Assembly (NCBI GenBank): GCA_036489495.1
Contig: DASXFR010000077.1
Span: forward strand, 1 to 6,094
Length of the DNA: 6,094 nt
DNA from: DASZIT01 sp036489495
Lineage (GTDB): Bacteria > Actinomycetota > Acidimicrobiia > Acidimicrobiales > RAAP-2
Reading direction: 5' to 3'
The translations under genes were made by a program, and so were the position numbers. The stretch's first letter is position 1. Each line of letters begins with the position of its first letter. This document shows positions 1 through 5,293 of the stretch, one piece after another. The notes below the pieces were generated by a model that was given only the letters and a program-made list of their open reading frames with translations, ran no database searches and was not told where the DNA came from.

Positions 1-569
1 CGGTCGGGAAGCGGGTCACCCAAGGCCGGGTGGTGGCCAACGTCGGTGACCGGGAGATCCTGACCGTCAACGGAGCGGTCGGGACGGCCGGCTCCCTGGA
101 CTTCGGTGGGGTGTGGGTCACCCCACCCGAGGTGCCGCCACCCGACGACTGCCCGCCCCGCCGGTTGCCGTTCCCCACCGCCTCCATCTTCGACCGGGTC
201 GAGACCCGACTGGCCAAAGGGCTGTCCTTCGAGGAGTTGTCGGCCGGGCCTCGTGAGCCGTTCGACGCCAACAGCGCGCTGTGGGCCCGGGTCCCCGGGC
301 ATCTGGAGCCGTCGGCGGCCACCCTGGCCATCTTCGGTGACTATGTGACCGGCGGGCTGTCCCAGGCCATCGGCCGCCAGGTGATGTCCCGCAGCCTCGA
401 CAACACCCTGCGGGTCGTCAGTCTGGAGCCGACCGAATGGGTCCTCTGCGACATCCATATCCAGGCGCTGGCCGGGGGCTTCGGCCAGGGCATCGGCTAC
501 CTGTGGTCGGAGACCGGATCGCTGCTGGCCACCGCCAGTCAGTCGATGAGCGTGCGCCTCTGGGACTGA
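1..569 (+). CDS. acyl-CoA thioesterase, TesB-like double hotdog (5' truncated)
   Basis: The frame is open from base 3 with no start in view, so about 188 residues of the C-terminal part are visible, ending at TGA 567-569. The GTG codons at 30 and 33 are internal: the residues before them (GKRVTQG) continue the same domain. The first visible part is the end of the N-terminal hotdog, followed by a proline-rich linker (PPEVPPPDDCPP, about 120-165) and a complete C-terminal hotdog. In the latter, SLDN (Asp codon 399-401) and the late SQS (Gln codon 540-542) match the Asp and Gln of the Asp-Thr/Ser-Gln catalytic set known from TesB; the middle residue is less clear. The family hydrolyses acyl-CoA to free fatty acid and CoA in the cytoplasm. 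The substrate chain length cannot be read from the sequence. The cyclase start lies 61 bases downstream on the same strand, so cotranscription is possible. Confidence 0.8.
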   Translation, partial: VGKRVTQGRVVANVGDREILTVNGAVGTAGSLDFGGVWVTPPEVPPPDDCPPRRLPFPTASIFDRVETRLAKGLSFEELSAGPREPFDANSALWARVPGHLEPSAATLAIFGDYVTGGLSQAIGRQVMSRSLDNTLRVVSLEPTEWVLCDIHIQALAGGFGQGIGYLWSETGSLLATASQSMSVRLWD

Positions 570-630
570 CGGTCTGCTGGTTGCGAGAACGCCGAAGCGA
601 GCCGCCGGGACCTACGCGAGACTTCGACCC

Positions 631-1602
631 ATGCCCGAGGGTTCAGAGACGGCTGATTCGGTTCTCGACGGAGTGATCGCCTCGGAGGCACTCAAGTTCC
701 GCGCCGACGAGGCCGCCGAGCGCTCCGGGCTGCCCCTCCGCTCTATGGAGAAGGTCTGGCGGGCAGCGGGACTGTCGTGGCCAGATCCGTCGGTCCCATC
801 CTTCTCTGACTCGGACGTGAACGTCTTCGGCGCCTTCGCTTTTGGGTCCGAGATCTTCGGCGAGGACGCCAGCCTTCACTTCACCCGGGCCATGGGGGTG
901 GCCATGGCCCGGGCCGCCCATGCGGCTGTGTCGCTGTTCCTGGTGACCACGGCCGAGGAGTTACGTGATCGCTCCGACGCCGAGCAACGGGCGGCGTATG
1001 AGCTGACCGGGGCGTCGTTCAACCTGTTGCCCGCAGTCTTGGAGCGCCTGTTCAGGCTGCACGCACTCCGGGCGATCGAGCGATGGCGGCAGCAGCGCGA
1101 CTCGGGAGAGCGCTATGACGTTCAATCGTTGTCGGTGGGGTTTGTCGACCTGGTCGGTTTCACCGAGCAGACCCGTGAGCTTCCTCCGGAGCGACTCGCC
1201 GACCTCATTGTTCGATTCGAGGTGGACGCCTATGAAGCGGTCACCGCGTCGGGCGGAGACGTGGTCAAGCTGATCGGCGACGAGGTGATGTTCGTGGCCG
1301 ACAGCGCCGACGCCGCGGCCCTGGTGGCATTGGCCTTGCACGACACCTACGCCGGCGGCGAGGTGACTCCTCGTGGGGGGATCGCCTGCGGCTCCGTCCT
1401 GGCTCGGGGCGGCGATTTCTACGGTCCGATCGTGAACGTGGCGTCCCGCTTGACCGGATTGGCGGTGCCGGGGGAGGTCCTGGTGACGGCGGAGGTACGC
1501 GACGCCGCGAGGTCAGAACGCCTGCGATTCGATCCGGCCGGCCGCCGTCAGCTAAAGGGTTTCGATGACCCGATCGAGACCTTTTCCCTCAACCATGGAT
1601 GA
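631..1602 (+). CDS. class III adenylate cyclase with N-terminal regulatory domain
   Basis: This 323-residue soluble protein should convert ATP to cAMP. Residues about 10-155 are a helical N-terminal region resembling the adenylate cyclase regulatory domain of mycobacterial Rv1264 and Rv2212: a helix-turn-like segment (RSGLPLRSMEKVWRAAG, 31-47), then helices leading into an RAIERWRQQR linker near 147-156. Residues 165-323 are the cyclase homology domain. All six residues needed for catalysis are present: metal-binding Asp173 (FVDLVGFT) and Asp217 (KLIGDE), adenine-selecting Lys213 and Asp262, and transition-state Asn269 and Arg273 (DFYGPIVNVASR). Lys/Asp at the selecting positions argues for ATP rather than GTP. 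The enzyme would work as a homodimer. No transmembrane segment is seen. ATG 631 is chosen because no ATG, GTG or TTG lies in frame upstream as far back as the thioesterase stop; no clear Shine-Dalgarno sequence precedes it. In Rv1264-type enzymes the N-terminal domain senses pH and binds fatty acids; extending that here is inference. Confidence 0.9.
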   Translation: MPEGSETADSVLDGVIASEALKFRADEAAERSGLPLRSMEKVWRAAGLSWPDPSVPSFSDSDVNVFGAFAFGSEIFGEDASLHFTRAMGVAMARAAHAAVSLFLVTTAEELRDRSDAEQRAAYELTGASFNLLPAVLERLFRLHALRAIERWRQQRDSGERYDVQSLSVGFVDLVGFTEQTRELPPERLADLIVRFEVDAYEAVTASGGDVVKLIGDEVMFVADSADAAALVALALHDTYAGGEVTPRGGIACGSVLARGGDFYGPIVNVASRLTGLAVPGEVLVTAEVRDAARSERLRFDPAGRRQLKGFDDPIETFSLNHG

Positions 1603-1702
1603 ATCACACCGTCGAGCCACCCCGTCTGCCGTCTGAGCGAGAGCTGGCGACGGACCGATGCGCACCGAACCCGACCAGAAAATATCTGACCGGCGGGGGT
1701 GG

Positions 1703-1718
1703 CCCGATGACCTTCGGG
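1703..1718. repeat. inverted repeat CCCGA-N6-TCGGG
   Basis: This is a perfect 5-base inverted repeat (1703-1707 with 1714-1718) around a 6-base loop, lying two bases before the first unit of the tandem dyad repeat. There is no T-run after it. A stem this short occurs often by chance in GC-rich DNA, so its interest comes only from sitting directly next to two further dyads. Confidence 0.35.
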
Positions 1719-1719
1719 T

Positions 1720-1759
1720 AGTCACTGCTCCATACGGAGAGTCACATCCTCATACGAGG
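1720..1759. repeat. two tandem 20-base dyad units, candidate operator or RNA hairpins
   Basis: Two adjacent 20-base units (1720-1739 and 1740-1759) both begin AGTCAC and both end in a hairpin with an identical ATAC loop: CTCC-ATAC-GGAG in the first and CCTC-ATAC-GAGG in the second. The units match at 14 of 20 positions. The four differences inside the stems are paired: T-A replaced by C-G, and C-G replaced by T-A, so each stem stays perfect. The 20-base period is close to two helical turns, which would place bound proteins on one face of the DNA. The repeat lies about 110-150 bases upstream of the glycosyltransferase start. I do not recognise the motif as the site of a known regulator. Confidence 0.5.
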
Positions 1760-1803
1760 GCGCGATCTTCGATTTGCCCCGTCGTGATCGACGTCCCCTG
1801 CGT

Positions 1804-1809
1804 TACCCT
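1804..1809 (+). promoter_or_regulatory. possible -10 hexamer TACCCT
   Basis: TACCCT fits the TANNNT pattern common in high-GC actinobacterial promoters and sits about 60 bases before the glycosyltransferase start. The only reasonable -35 (TTGCCC, 1774-1779) is 24 bases away, too far for a standard sigma-70-type spacer, so a partner element is not convincing. An activator acting from the dyad repeats upstream could compensate for a poor -35; this is inference. Confidence 0.25.
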
Positions 1810-1857
1810 GGGATGGTTCCGGACCAACGCCGGGCAGCACCGTTCCCGGCCCCGACC

Positions 1858-1863
1858 AAGGAG
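1858..1863 (+). promoter_or_regulatory. Shine-Dalgarno site of the glycosyltransferase gene
   Basis: AAGGAG lies six bases before ATG 1870. It decides the start: the same frame is open back to TTG 1774, but the 32 extra codons have no Shine-Dalgarno sequence at TTG and give a peptide unlike the family. From ATG 1870 the protein begins with a basic residue and a beta strand leading straight into the GSLGMGHH loop, as expected. Confidence 0.85.
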
Positions 1864-1869
1864 TTGGTT

Positions 1870-3048
1870 ATGAGCCGACCGCGCGCGCTGGTGCTGACCG
1901 GGAGTCTCGGGATGGGACACCACGTCGTCACCGAAGTCGTGGCCGACAGCCTCGGGCAGATGGGTTGGTCCACCGGTGTCTTTGACTGCATGTCGATGCT
2001 CGGTCGACTGAGTGGGAAGACCGGGGACTGGGTGTTCCGCCACATCATGGACACCCCGACGCTCTACGACGGTGTTCACTTCTCGCACTTCCGCACCGCC
2101 AGCCGGCTGGCGGCGTTGGTGGACTGGGGAGCAACAAAACGGTTGGTCCCGGCCTTGGCCGACCACCTGAGCCGGGAGCCGGCCGATCTGCTCGTCTCGA
2201 CGTTCGCCACCGGGGCGTCGACCATCGCCAAGCTCGGGTCGGATCCCCGGCTGGTCCGGCCCCCCGCCACCGTCGCCTTGTGCACCGATGTCTGCATGCA
2301 CAGCCTCTGGGTCCACGACGGAATCCATCTCTTCCTGGTCACTTCCGAGGCCGCCGCCGCCTCGGTGCGCCGGTACGCGCCCCGCGCCCCGATCGCCATC
2401 GTCCCCGCCCCGGTCCGCCCCGCCTTCCATCAAGCTCCGACCCAGACCCAGGCCCGGGGCGCCCTCGGGATCGAGCCGGACGCCCGGTGCGCGCTGGTGA
2501 TGGGGGGTGGCTGGGGTCTGGGGCCGCTGGCTGAGACGGCCGAGGCGCTGGCCGACCAGGGGGTGGTCGTCCCGGTTGTCGCCGGCCATAACGAGGAACT
2601 GTCTCTGGCTCTCGACCGGGTGGCCCGTCGCCAACCGCGGGTGATGCCCTACCGGTTCACCGACCAGATCCCAACCCTGATGGCCGCCGCCGACCTGGTA
2701 CTCACCACCCCCGGCGCCACCACCTGCAGCGAAGCGCGGGTGGTCAATCGGCCATTGCTGTTGCTGGATGTGATGCCGGGACACGGACGGGACAACGTGC
2801 AACACGAACTGGAGCTCGGCCAGGCCGACGTCTGCGACGCCGATCCCCAACGCCTGGTCCAGTGCGCGCTCGGTGCCCTCGAACGGTCAGCACCACCGGG
2901 CACCAGCCGACCCGATGCCGATCGCTTCGGCAAGGACTTCGCCAATGCCTTGGCCATGGTGGGCATCTTCCCCAGCGTGCCCCAAGATGACCTGCCGCCG
3001 CTCGCCCGACCTACCAAGCCCGCCCCCGACCACGAGGAGGTCCTCTGA
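1870..3048 (+). CDS. GT28 / MGDG synthase-like glycosyltransferase
   Basis: This 392-residue protein has a GT-B fold of the MGDG synthase/MurG type, which transfers a sugar from a nucleotide-sugar to a lipid acceptor at the inner face of the membrane. The N-terminal acceptor domain (about 1-180) starts with strand RALVLT and the glycine loop GSLGMGHH (11-18), typical of the MGDG_synth family. The C-terminal donor domain (about 195-340) has GGGWGLG (212-218), the acidic-poor family motif TTPGATTCSEA (279-289), and the donor-binding region MPGHGRDN (302-309). A 35-residue Pro/Asp-rich tail follows. No signal peptide or transmembrane segment is seen, so it is probably a peripheral membrane enzyme. 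The stop is two bases before the hpnJ start, and its last codons carry the hpnJ ribosome binding site, so the two should be translated together. It is therefore a candidate for supplying the glycolipid on which HpnJ acts. It is not HpnI, which is a GT2 enzyme. Sugar donor and lipid acceptor are unknown. Confidence 0.82.
   Translation: MSRPRALVLTGSLGMGHHVVTEVVADSLGQMGWSTGVFDCMSMLGRLSGKTGDWVFRHIMDTPTLYDGVHFSHFRTASRLAALVDWGATKRLVPALADHLSREPADLLVSTFATGASTIAKLGSDPRLVRPPATVALCTDVCMHSLWVHDGIHLFLVTSEAAAASVRRYAPRAPIAIVPAPVRPAFHQAPTQTQARGALGIEPDARCALVMGGGWGLGPLAETAEALADQGVVVPVVAGHNEELSLALDRVARRQPRVMPYRFTDQIPTLMAAADLVLTTPGATTCSEARVVNRPLLLLDVMPGHGRDNVQHELELGQADVCDADPQRLVQCALGALERSAPPGTSRPDADRFGKDFANALAMVGIFPSVPQDDLPPLARPTKPAPDHEEVL
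3034..3040 (+). promoter_or_regulatory. Shine-Dalgarno site of hpnJ inside the upstream gene
   Basis: GAGGAGG lies within the last codons of the glycosyltransferase gene, ten bases before ATG 3051 and thirteen before the adjacent in-frame ATG 3054. The shorter spacing favours 3051. Its position inside the upstream coding region indicates translational coupling of the pair. Confidence 0.8.
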
Positions 3049-3050
3049 CC

Positions 3051-4478
3051 ATGATGCGCACCCTGTTCCTTCACCCTCCCTCCTATGAGGGGTTCGACGG
3101 CGGCGCCGGCTCGCGCTACCAGGCCAAGCGCGAGGTCCGCTCGTTCTGGTACCCGACCTGGCTGGCCCAGCTGGCCGCCCTGGTGCCCGGCAGCCGGTTG
3201 ATCGACGCCCCTCCGGCCGGGCTCGAGCTCGAGGACGTGCTGCCGGTGGCCAAGGGCTACGACCTGGTGGTCATGCATTCGAGCTCCCCCTCCTTCCCCG
3301 GTGACGTGAAGGTGGCCGAGGCGCTGAAGGCGGCCAATCCCGACCTGGTGGTCGGCTTCGTCGGCGCCAAGGTGGCGGTCGAGCCGGAGGGATCGCTGCT
3401 GGCCTCGCCGTCGATCGATTTCGTGGCCCGGGAGGAGTACGACTTCACCGTGGTGGAGATCGCCGAGGGTCGCCGGTTCGAGGAGATCGATGGCCTCACC
3501 TACCGCGACCGCCGGGGCCTGCTGGCCCACACCCCCGACCGGGCCGTCCTCGAGGACATGGACCGGCTGCCCTGGGTCAGCCCGGTCTACCGGCGCGACC
3601 TTCGGGTGGAGGACTACTACAACGGGTACCTGAAGCACCCCTATCTCTCGCTCTACACCGGTCGGGGGTGCCGTTCGCAGTGCACCTTCTGCCTGTGGCC
3701 GCAGACGGTGGGCGGGCACCGATACCGGACCCGAAGCGTCGGCCACGTCCTCGGCGAGATGGAGTACATCCGGGACAACTTCTCCGAAGTGAAGGAGGTC
3801 TTCATCGACGACGACACTTTCACCGACAGCCGGGAGCGGGCCGAGGAGATCGCCCGGGGCATGGGCCGCTTAGGGCTCGAGTGGTCCTGCAACGCCAAGG
3901 CCAACGTCTCCTACGACACCCTGAAGGTGATGCGGGAGAACGGGCTCCGGCTGCTGCTGGTGGGATTCGAGTCGGGCAACCAGGAGATCCTCACCAACAT
4001 CAAGAAGGGGGTGAAAGTCGAGCGGGCCCGGCAATTCGCCAAGGACTGCCGGGATCTGGGGATCACCATCCACGGGACCTTCATCATGGGCCTGCCCGGC
4101 GAGACCACCGAGACCATCCAGGAGACCATCCGCTTTGCCAAGGAAATCAACCCGAAAACCCTCCAGGTCTCTATCGCCGCCCCCTACCCGGGCACTGCTC
4201 TCTACCGGCAGGCCCAGGAGCAAGGGTGGTTGCCCGCCGATGACGCCAGCCTGGTCGATGAGCACGGCGTCCAGTCGGCGGTGCTGTCGTACCCCAATCT
4301 CAACCGGACCGAGATGTTCGACTCGGTGGACCAGTTCTACCGAAAGTTCTACTTCCGGGCCGGCAAGATCGCCGAGATCTCCGCCGAGATGATCCGCGAC
4401 AGCGAGGTGATGAAGCGGCGACTTCGCGAGGGCGTCGAGTTCGTGAGCTTCCTCCGCAAGCGCAAGCAATCGGCCTAA
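3051..4478 (+). CDS. hpnJ: hopanoid biosynthesis radical SAM protein HpnJ
   Basis: This 475-residue protein matches HpnJ from end to end as I remember the family: the N-terminus (FDGGAGSRYQAKRE, 15-28, then SFWYPTWLAQ), the centre and the C-terminus (MKRRLREGVEF, 454-464). Residues about 1-170 form a B12-binding-like Rossmann domain without the cobalamin-ligand DxHxxG motif. The radical SAM core (about 198-400) carries the 4Fe-4S motif CxxxCxxC at Cys207, Cys211 and Cys214, followed by FCLWPQTVGGHRYRTRS, an acidic FIDDDTF strand (251-257) and ESGN (307-310). In Burkholderia, HpnJ is required to convert glucosaminyl bacteriohopanetetrol into its cyclitol ether, a ring contraction of the sugar that follows HpnI (glycosylation) and HpnK (deacetylation). 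Here it follows a GT28-type glycosyltransferase by two bases; hpnI, hpnK and squalene-hopene cyclase are not in the window. Length and motifs look intact. The family call is firm; the exact substrate here is inference. Confidence 0.93.
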   Translation: MMRTLFLHPPSYEGFDGGAGSRYQAKREVRSFWYPTWLAQLAALVPGSRLIDAPPAGLELEDVLPVAKGYDLVVMHSSSPSFPGDVKVAEALKAANPDLVVGFVGAKVAVEPEGSLLASPSIDFVAREEYDFTVVEIAEGRRFEEIDGLTYRDRRGLLAHTPDRAVLEDMDRLPWVSPVYRRDLRVEDYYNGYLKHPYLSLYTGRGCRSQCTFCLWPQTVGGHRYRTRSVGHVLGEMEYIRDNFSEVKEVFIDDDTFTDSRERAEEIARGMGRLGLEWSCNAKANVSYDTLKVMRENGLRLLLVGFESGNQEILTNIKKGVKVERARQFAKDCRDLGITIHGTFIMGLPGETTETIQETIRFAKEINPKTLQVSIAAPYPGTALYRQAQEQGWLPADDASLVDEHGVQSAVLSYPNLNRTEMFDSVDQFYRKFYFRAGKIAEISAEMIRDSEVMKRRLREGVEFVSFLRKRKQSA

Positions 4479-4520
4479 CACCCCGGCCCTCTCCCCGTAC
4501 ACGTCGGTGGCGCCGCCCCG

Positions 4521-5141
4521 TCAGCTCGTCCGGGTGGCCAGGAATCTGAAGGCAAGGCCCCCCGCCGATCGTCGAACCCGTACCCCGGTCAACGGGAGGC
4601 GGGCCAGCTGGTGCTCGAACCCGTCGGGATCGACCAGGCGTTTGGCGCCGACCGCGTGCTCGGCCTGGTGTTCCCGATGGTTGGGATGGGGTCGGCGGCG
4701 GTGGGCCCGCCTCGAATCTGCGACGTGAAGGAGGTCGAAGCCGACCAGCATTCCTCCTGGCTTCAATACCCGGGTCGCCTCGGCGATGGCTTTCTCCCAG
4801 TCGACGACGTGGTGCAGCATGGCGCAGGACAAGACGAGGGAGAACCGACCCTGGTCGAAGGGCAGGTCGGTGGCATCCGCCGGCTCCACCCTGGCCCGCC
4901 CGGACCCCGAACCGAGCAAGCGGCGGGCGGCCGCCACCATCTCCGGGTCGTAGTCAGTGGCGACCAGGGTCAGACCCGGGAACCGGCCCAGAAGGCCGGC
5001 CGCCATCGCCCCACTGCCGGCCCCGATCTCCAAGGCCTCGCCGGTGGGGCGTACCCCTTGGAGCGCCCATGGAAGCACCACCCGACGGGCGAGCAGCCGA
5101 TAGGGACCGCGGGTGCAAAACGAACTGGCCGACGCCGACAT
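4521..5141 (-). CDS. class I SAM-dependent methyltransferase (UbiE-like)
   Basis: This small protein (206 residues from ATG 5141) has a Rossmann-like methyltransferase fold. Motif I is LEIGAGSGA (37-45), the acidic residue that contacts the SAM ribose is Asp63 (TDYDPEM), and DATDLPF (89-95) contacts the adenine. SCAMLHHVVDW (about 105-115) and LKPGG (126-130) complete the Methyltransf_11 pattern. The C-terminal part is rich in His and Arg and ends FRFLATRTS. The acceptor is not predictable. ATG 5141 and GTG 5150 are both possible, since the frame closes at 5187-5189 and neither start has a good Shine-Dalgarno sequence; ATG is preferred. It converges on hpnJ with a 42-base gap in which I see no terminator, and diverges from the carboxylase gene. 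Opposite orientation argues against membership in the hpnJ unit, though lipid methylation cannot be excluded. Confidence 0.82.
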   Translation of the reverse strand: MSASASSFCTRGPYRLLARRVVLPWALQGVRPTGEALEIGAGSGAMAAGLLGRFPGLTLVATDYDPEMVAAARRLLGSGSGRARVEPADATDLPFDQGRFSLVLSCAMLHHVVDWEKAIAEATRVLKPGGMLVGFDLLHVADSRRAHRRRPHPNHREHQAEHAVGAKRLVDPDGFEHQLARLPLTGVRVRRSAGGLAFRFLATRTS

Positions 5142-5293
5142 CTCGGGCACGACACCAGCTTGTCGTTTCCGCCTTCGACGAGCGAGTCAGGTGGTGAACC
5201 TTTCCCTCGGCGGTCGAACTCCCGGGCGGCGGCGCCGACAGCCGATAGCGTTCCAGACGTGATCCGACACTGGGAATTCCAGGCGGGATGGCC
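5142..5293. other. divergent intergenic region
   Basis: About 150 bases separate the methyltransferase and carboxylase starts and should hold both promoters. I see only weak candidates. TAGCGT (5246-5251) could be a -10 for the carboxylase, but no matching -35 lies at the right distance. The palindrome GGAATTCC (5273-5280) is just upstream of the carboxylase ribosome binding site. No well-formed operator or terminator was recognised. Confidence 0.4.
5281..5286 (+). promoter_or_regulatory. Shine-Dalgarno-like site of the carboxylase gene
   Basis: AGGCGG (one mismatch to AGGAGG) lies seven bases before ATG 5294 but only one base before the in-frame ATG 5288. This spacing makes 5294 the likelier start, shortening the protein by two residues. 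Confidence 0.5.

Larger units (their letters stand above)
1603..1869. other. intergenic region with small dyads, upstream of the glycosyltransferase
   Basis: These 267 bases between the cyclase stop and the glycosyltransferase start contain no convincing gene. A frame opening at ATG 1658 gives 71 arginine-rich residues with no family resemblance and overlaps the next gene's ribosome binding site. The visible content is a perfect 7-base tandem repeat (CCGTCTG at 1622-1628 and 1629-1635), an A/T patch near 1678-1687, three compact dyads between 1703 and 1759, a possible -10 hexamer at 1804-1809, and a strong Shine-Dalgarno sequence at 1858-1863. No stem followed by a T-run was found, so a rho-independent terminator for the cyclase is not evident. 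Confidence 0.6.

Noticed and set aside
1622..1653. CCGTCTG tandem repeat and a 5-base stem (1629-1633 with 1649-1653) as a cyclase terminator
   Set aside because: The stem is short, the loop is 15 bases long, and no T-run follows; chance is a sufficient explanation.
1774..1869. N-terminal extension of the glycosyltransferase from TTG 1774
   Set aside because: There is no ribosome binding site at TTG, the extension is unlike the family, and AAGGAG is placed correctly for ATG 1870.
1658..1873. Small open frame (71 codons) in the intergenic region
   Set aside because: It has no Shine-Dalgarno sequence or family resemblance, and it runs through the glycosyltransferase ribosome binding site and start.
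1750..2850. Long minus-strand open frame (366 codons) opposite the glycosyltransferase
   Set aside because: It is low-complexity, rich in Gly, Arg, His and Gln, with no domain, and lies fully opposite a gene with clear family motifs and a good ribosome binding site. Long antisense frames are expected at this GC content.
1870..3048. Naming the glycosyltransferase hpnI because it precedes hpnJ
   Set aside because: HpnI is a GT2-family enzyme with membrane segments; this protein has GT28/MGDG-synthase motifs and no membrane segment.
2649..3746. Minus-strand open frame (365 codons) spanning the glycosyltransferase-hpnJ junction
   Set aside because: It lies antisense to two well-supported genes, has no recognisable domain, and shows the composition typical of a reverse-strand shadow.
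5273..5280. GGAATTCC palindrome upstream of the carboxylase gene
   Set aside because: It is only 8 bases long with no second copy nearby, so there is no support for an operator.
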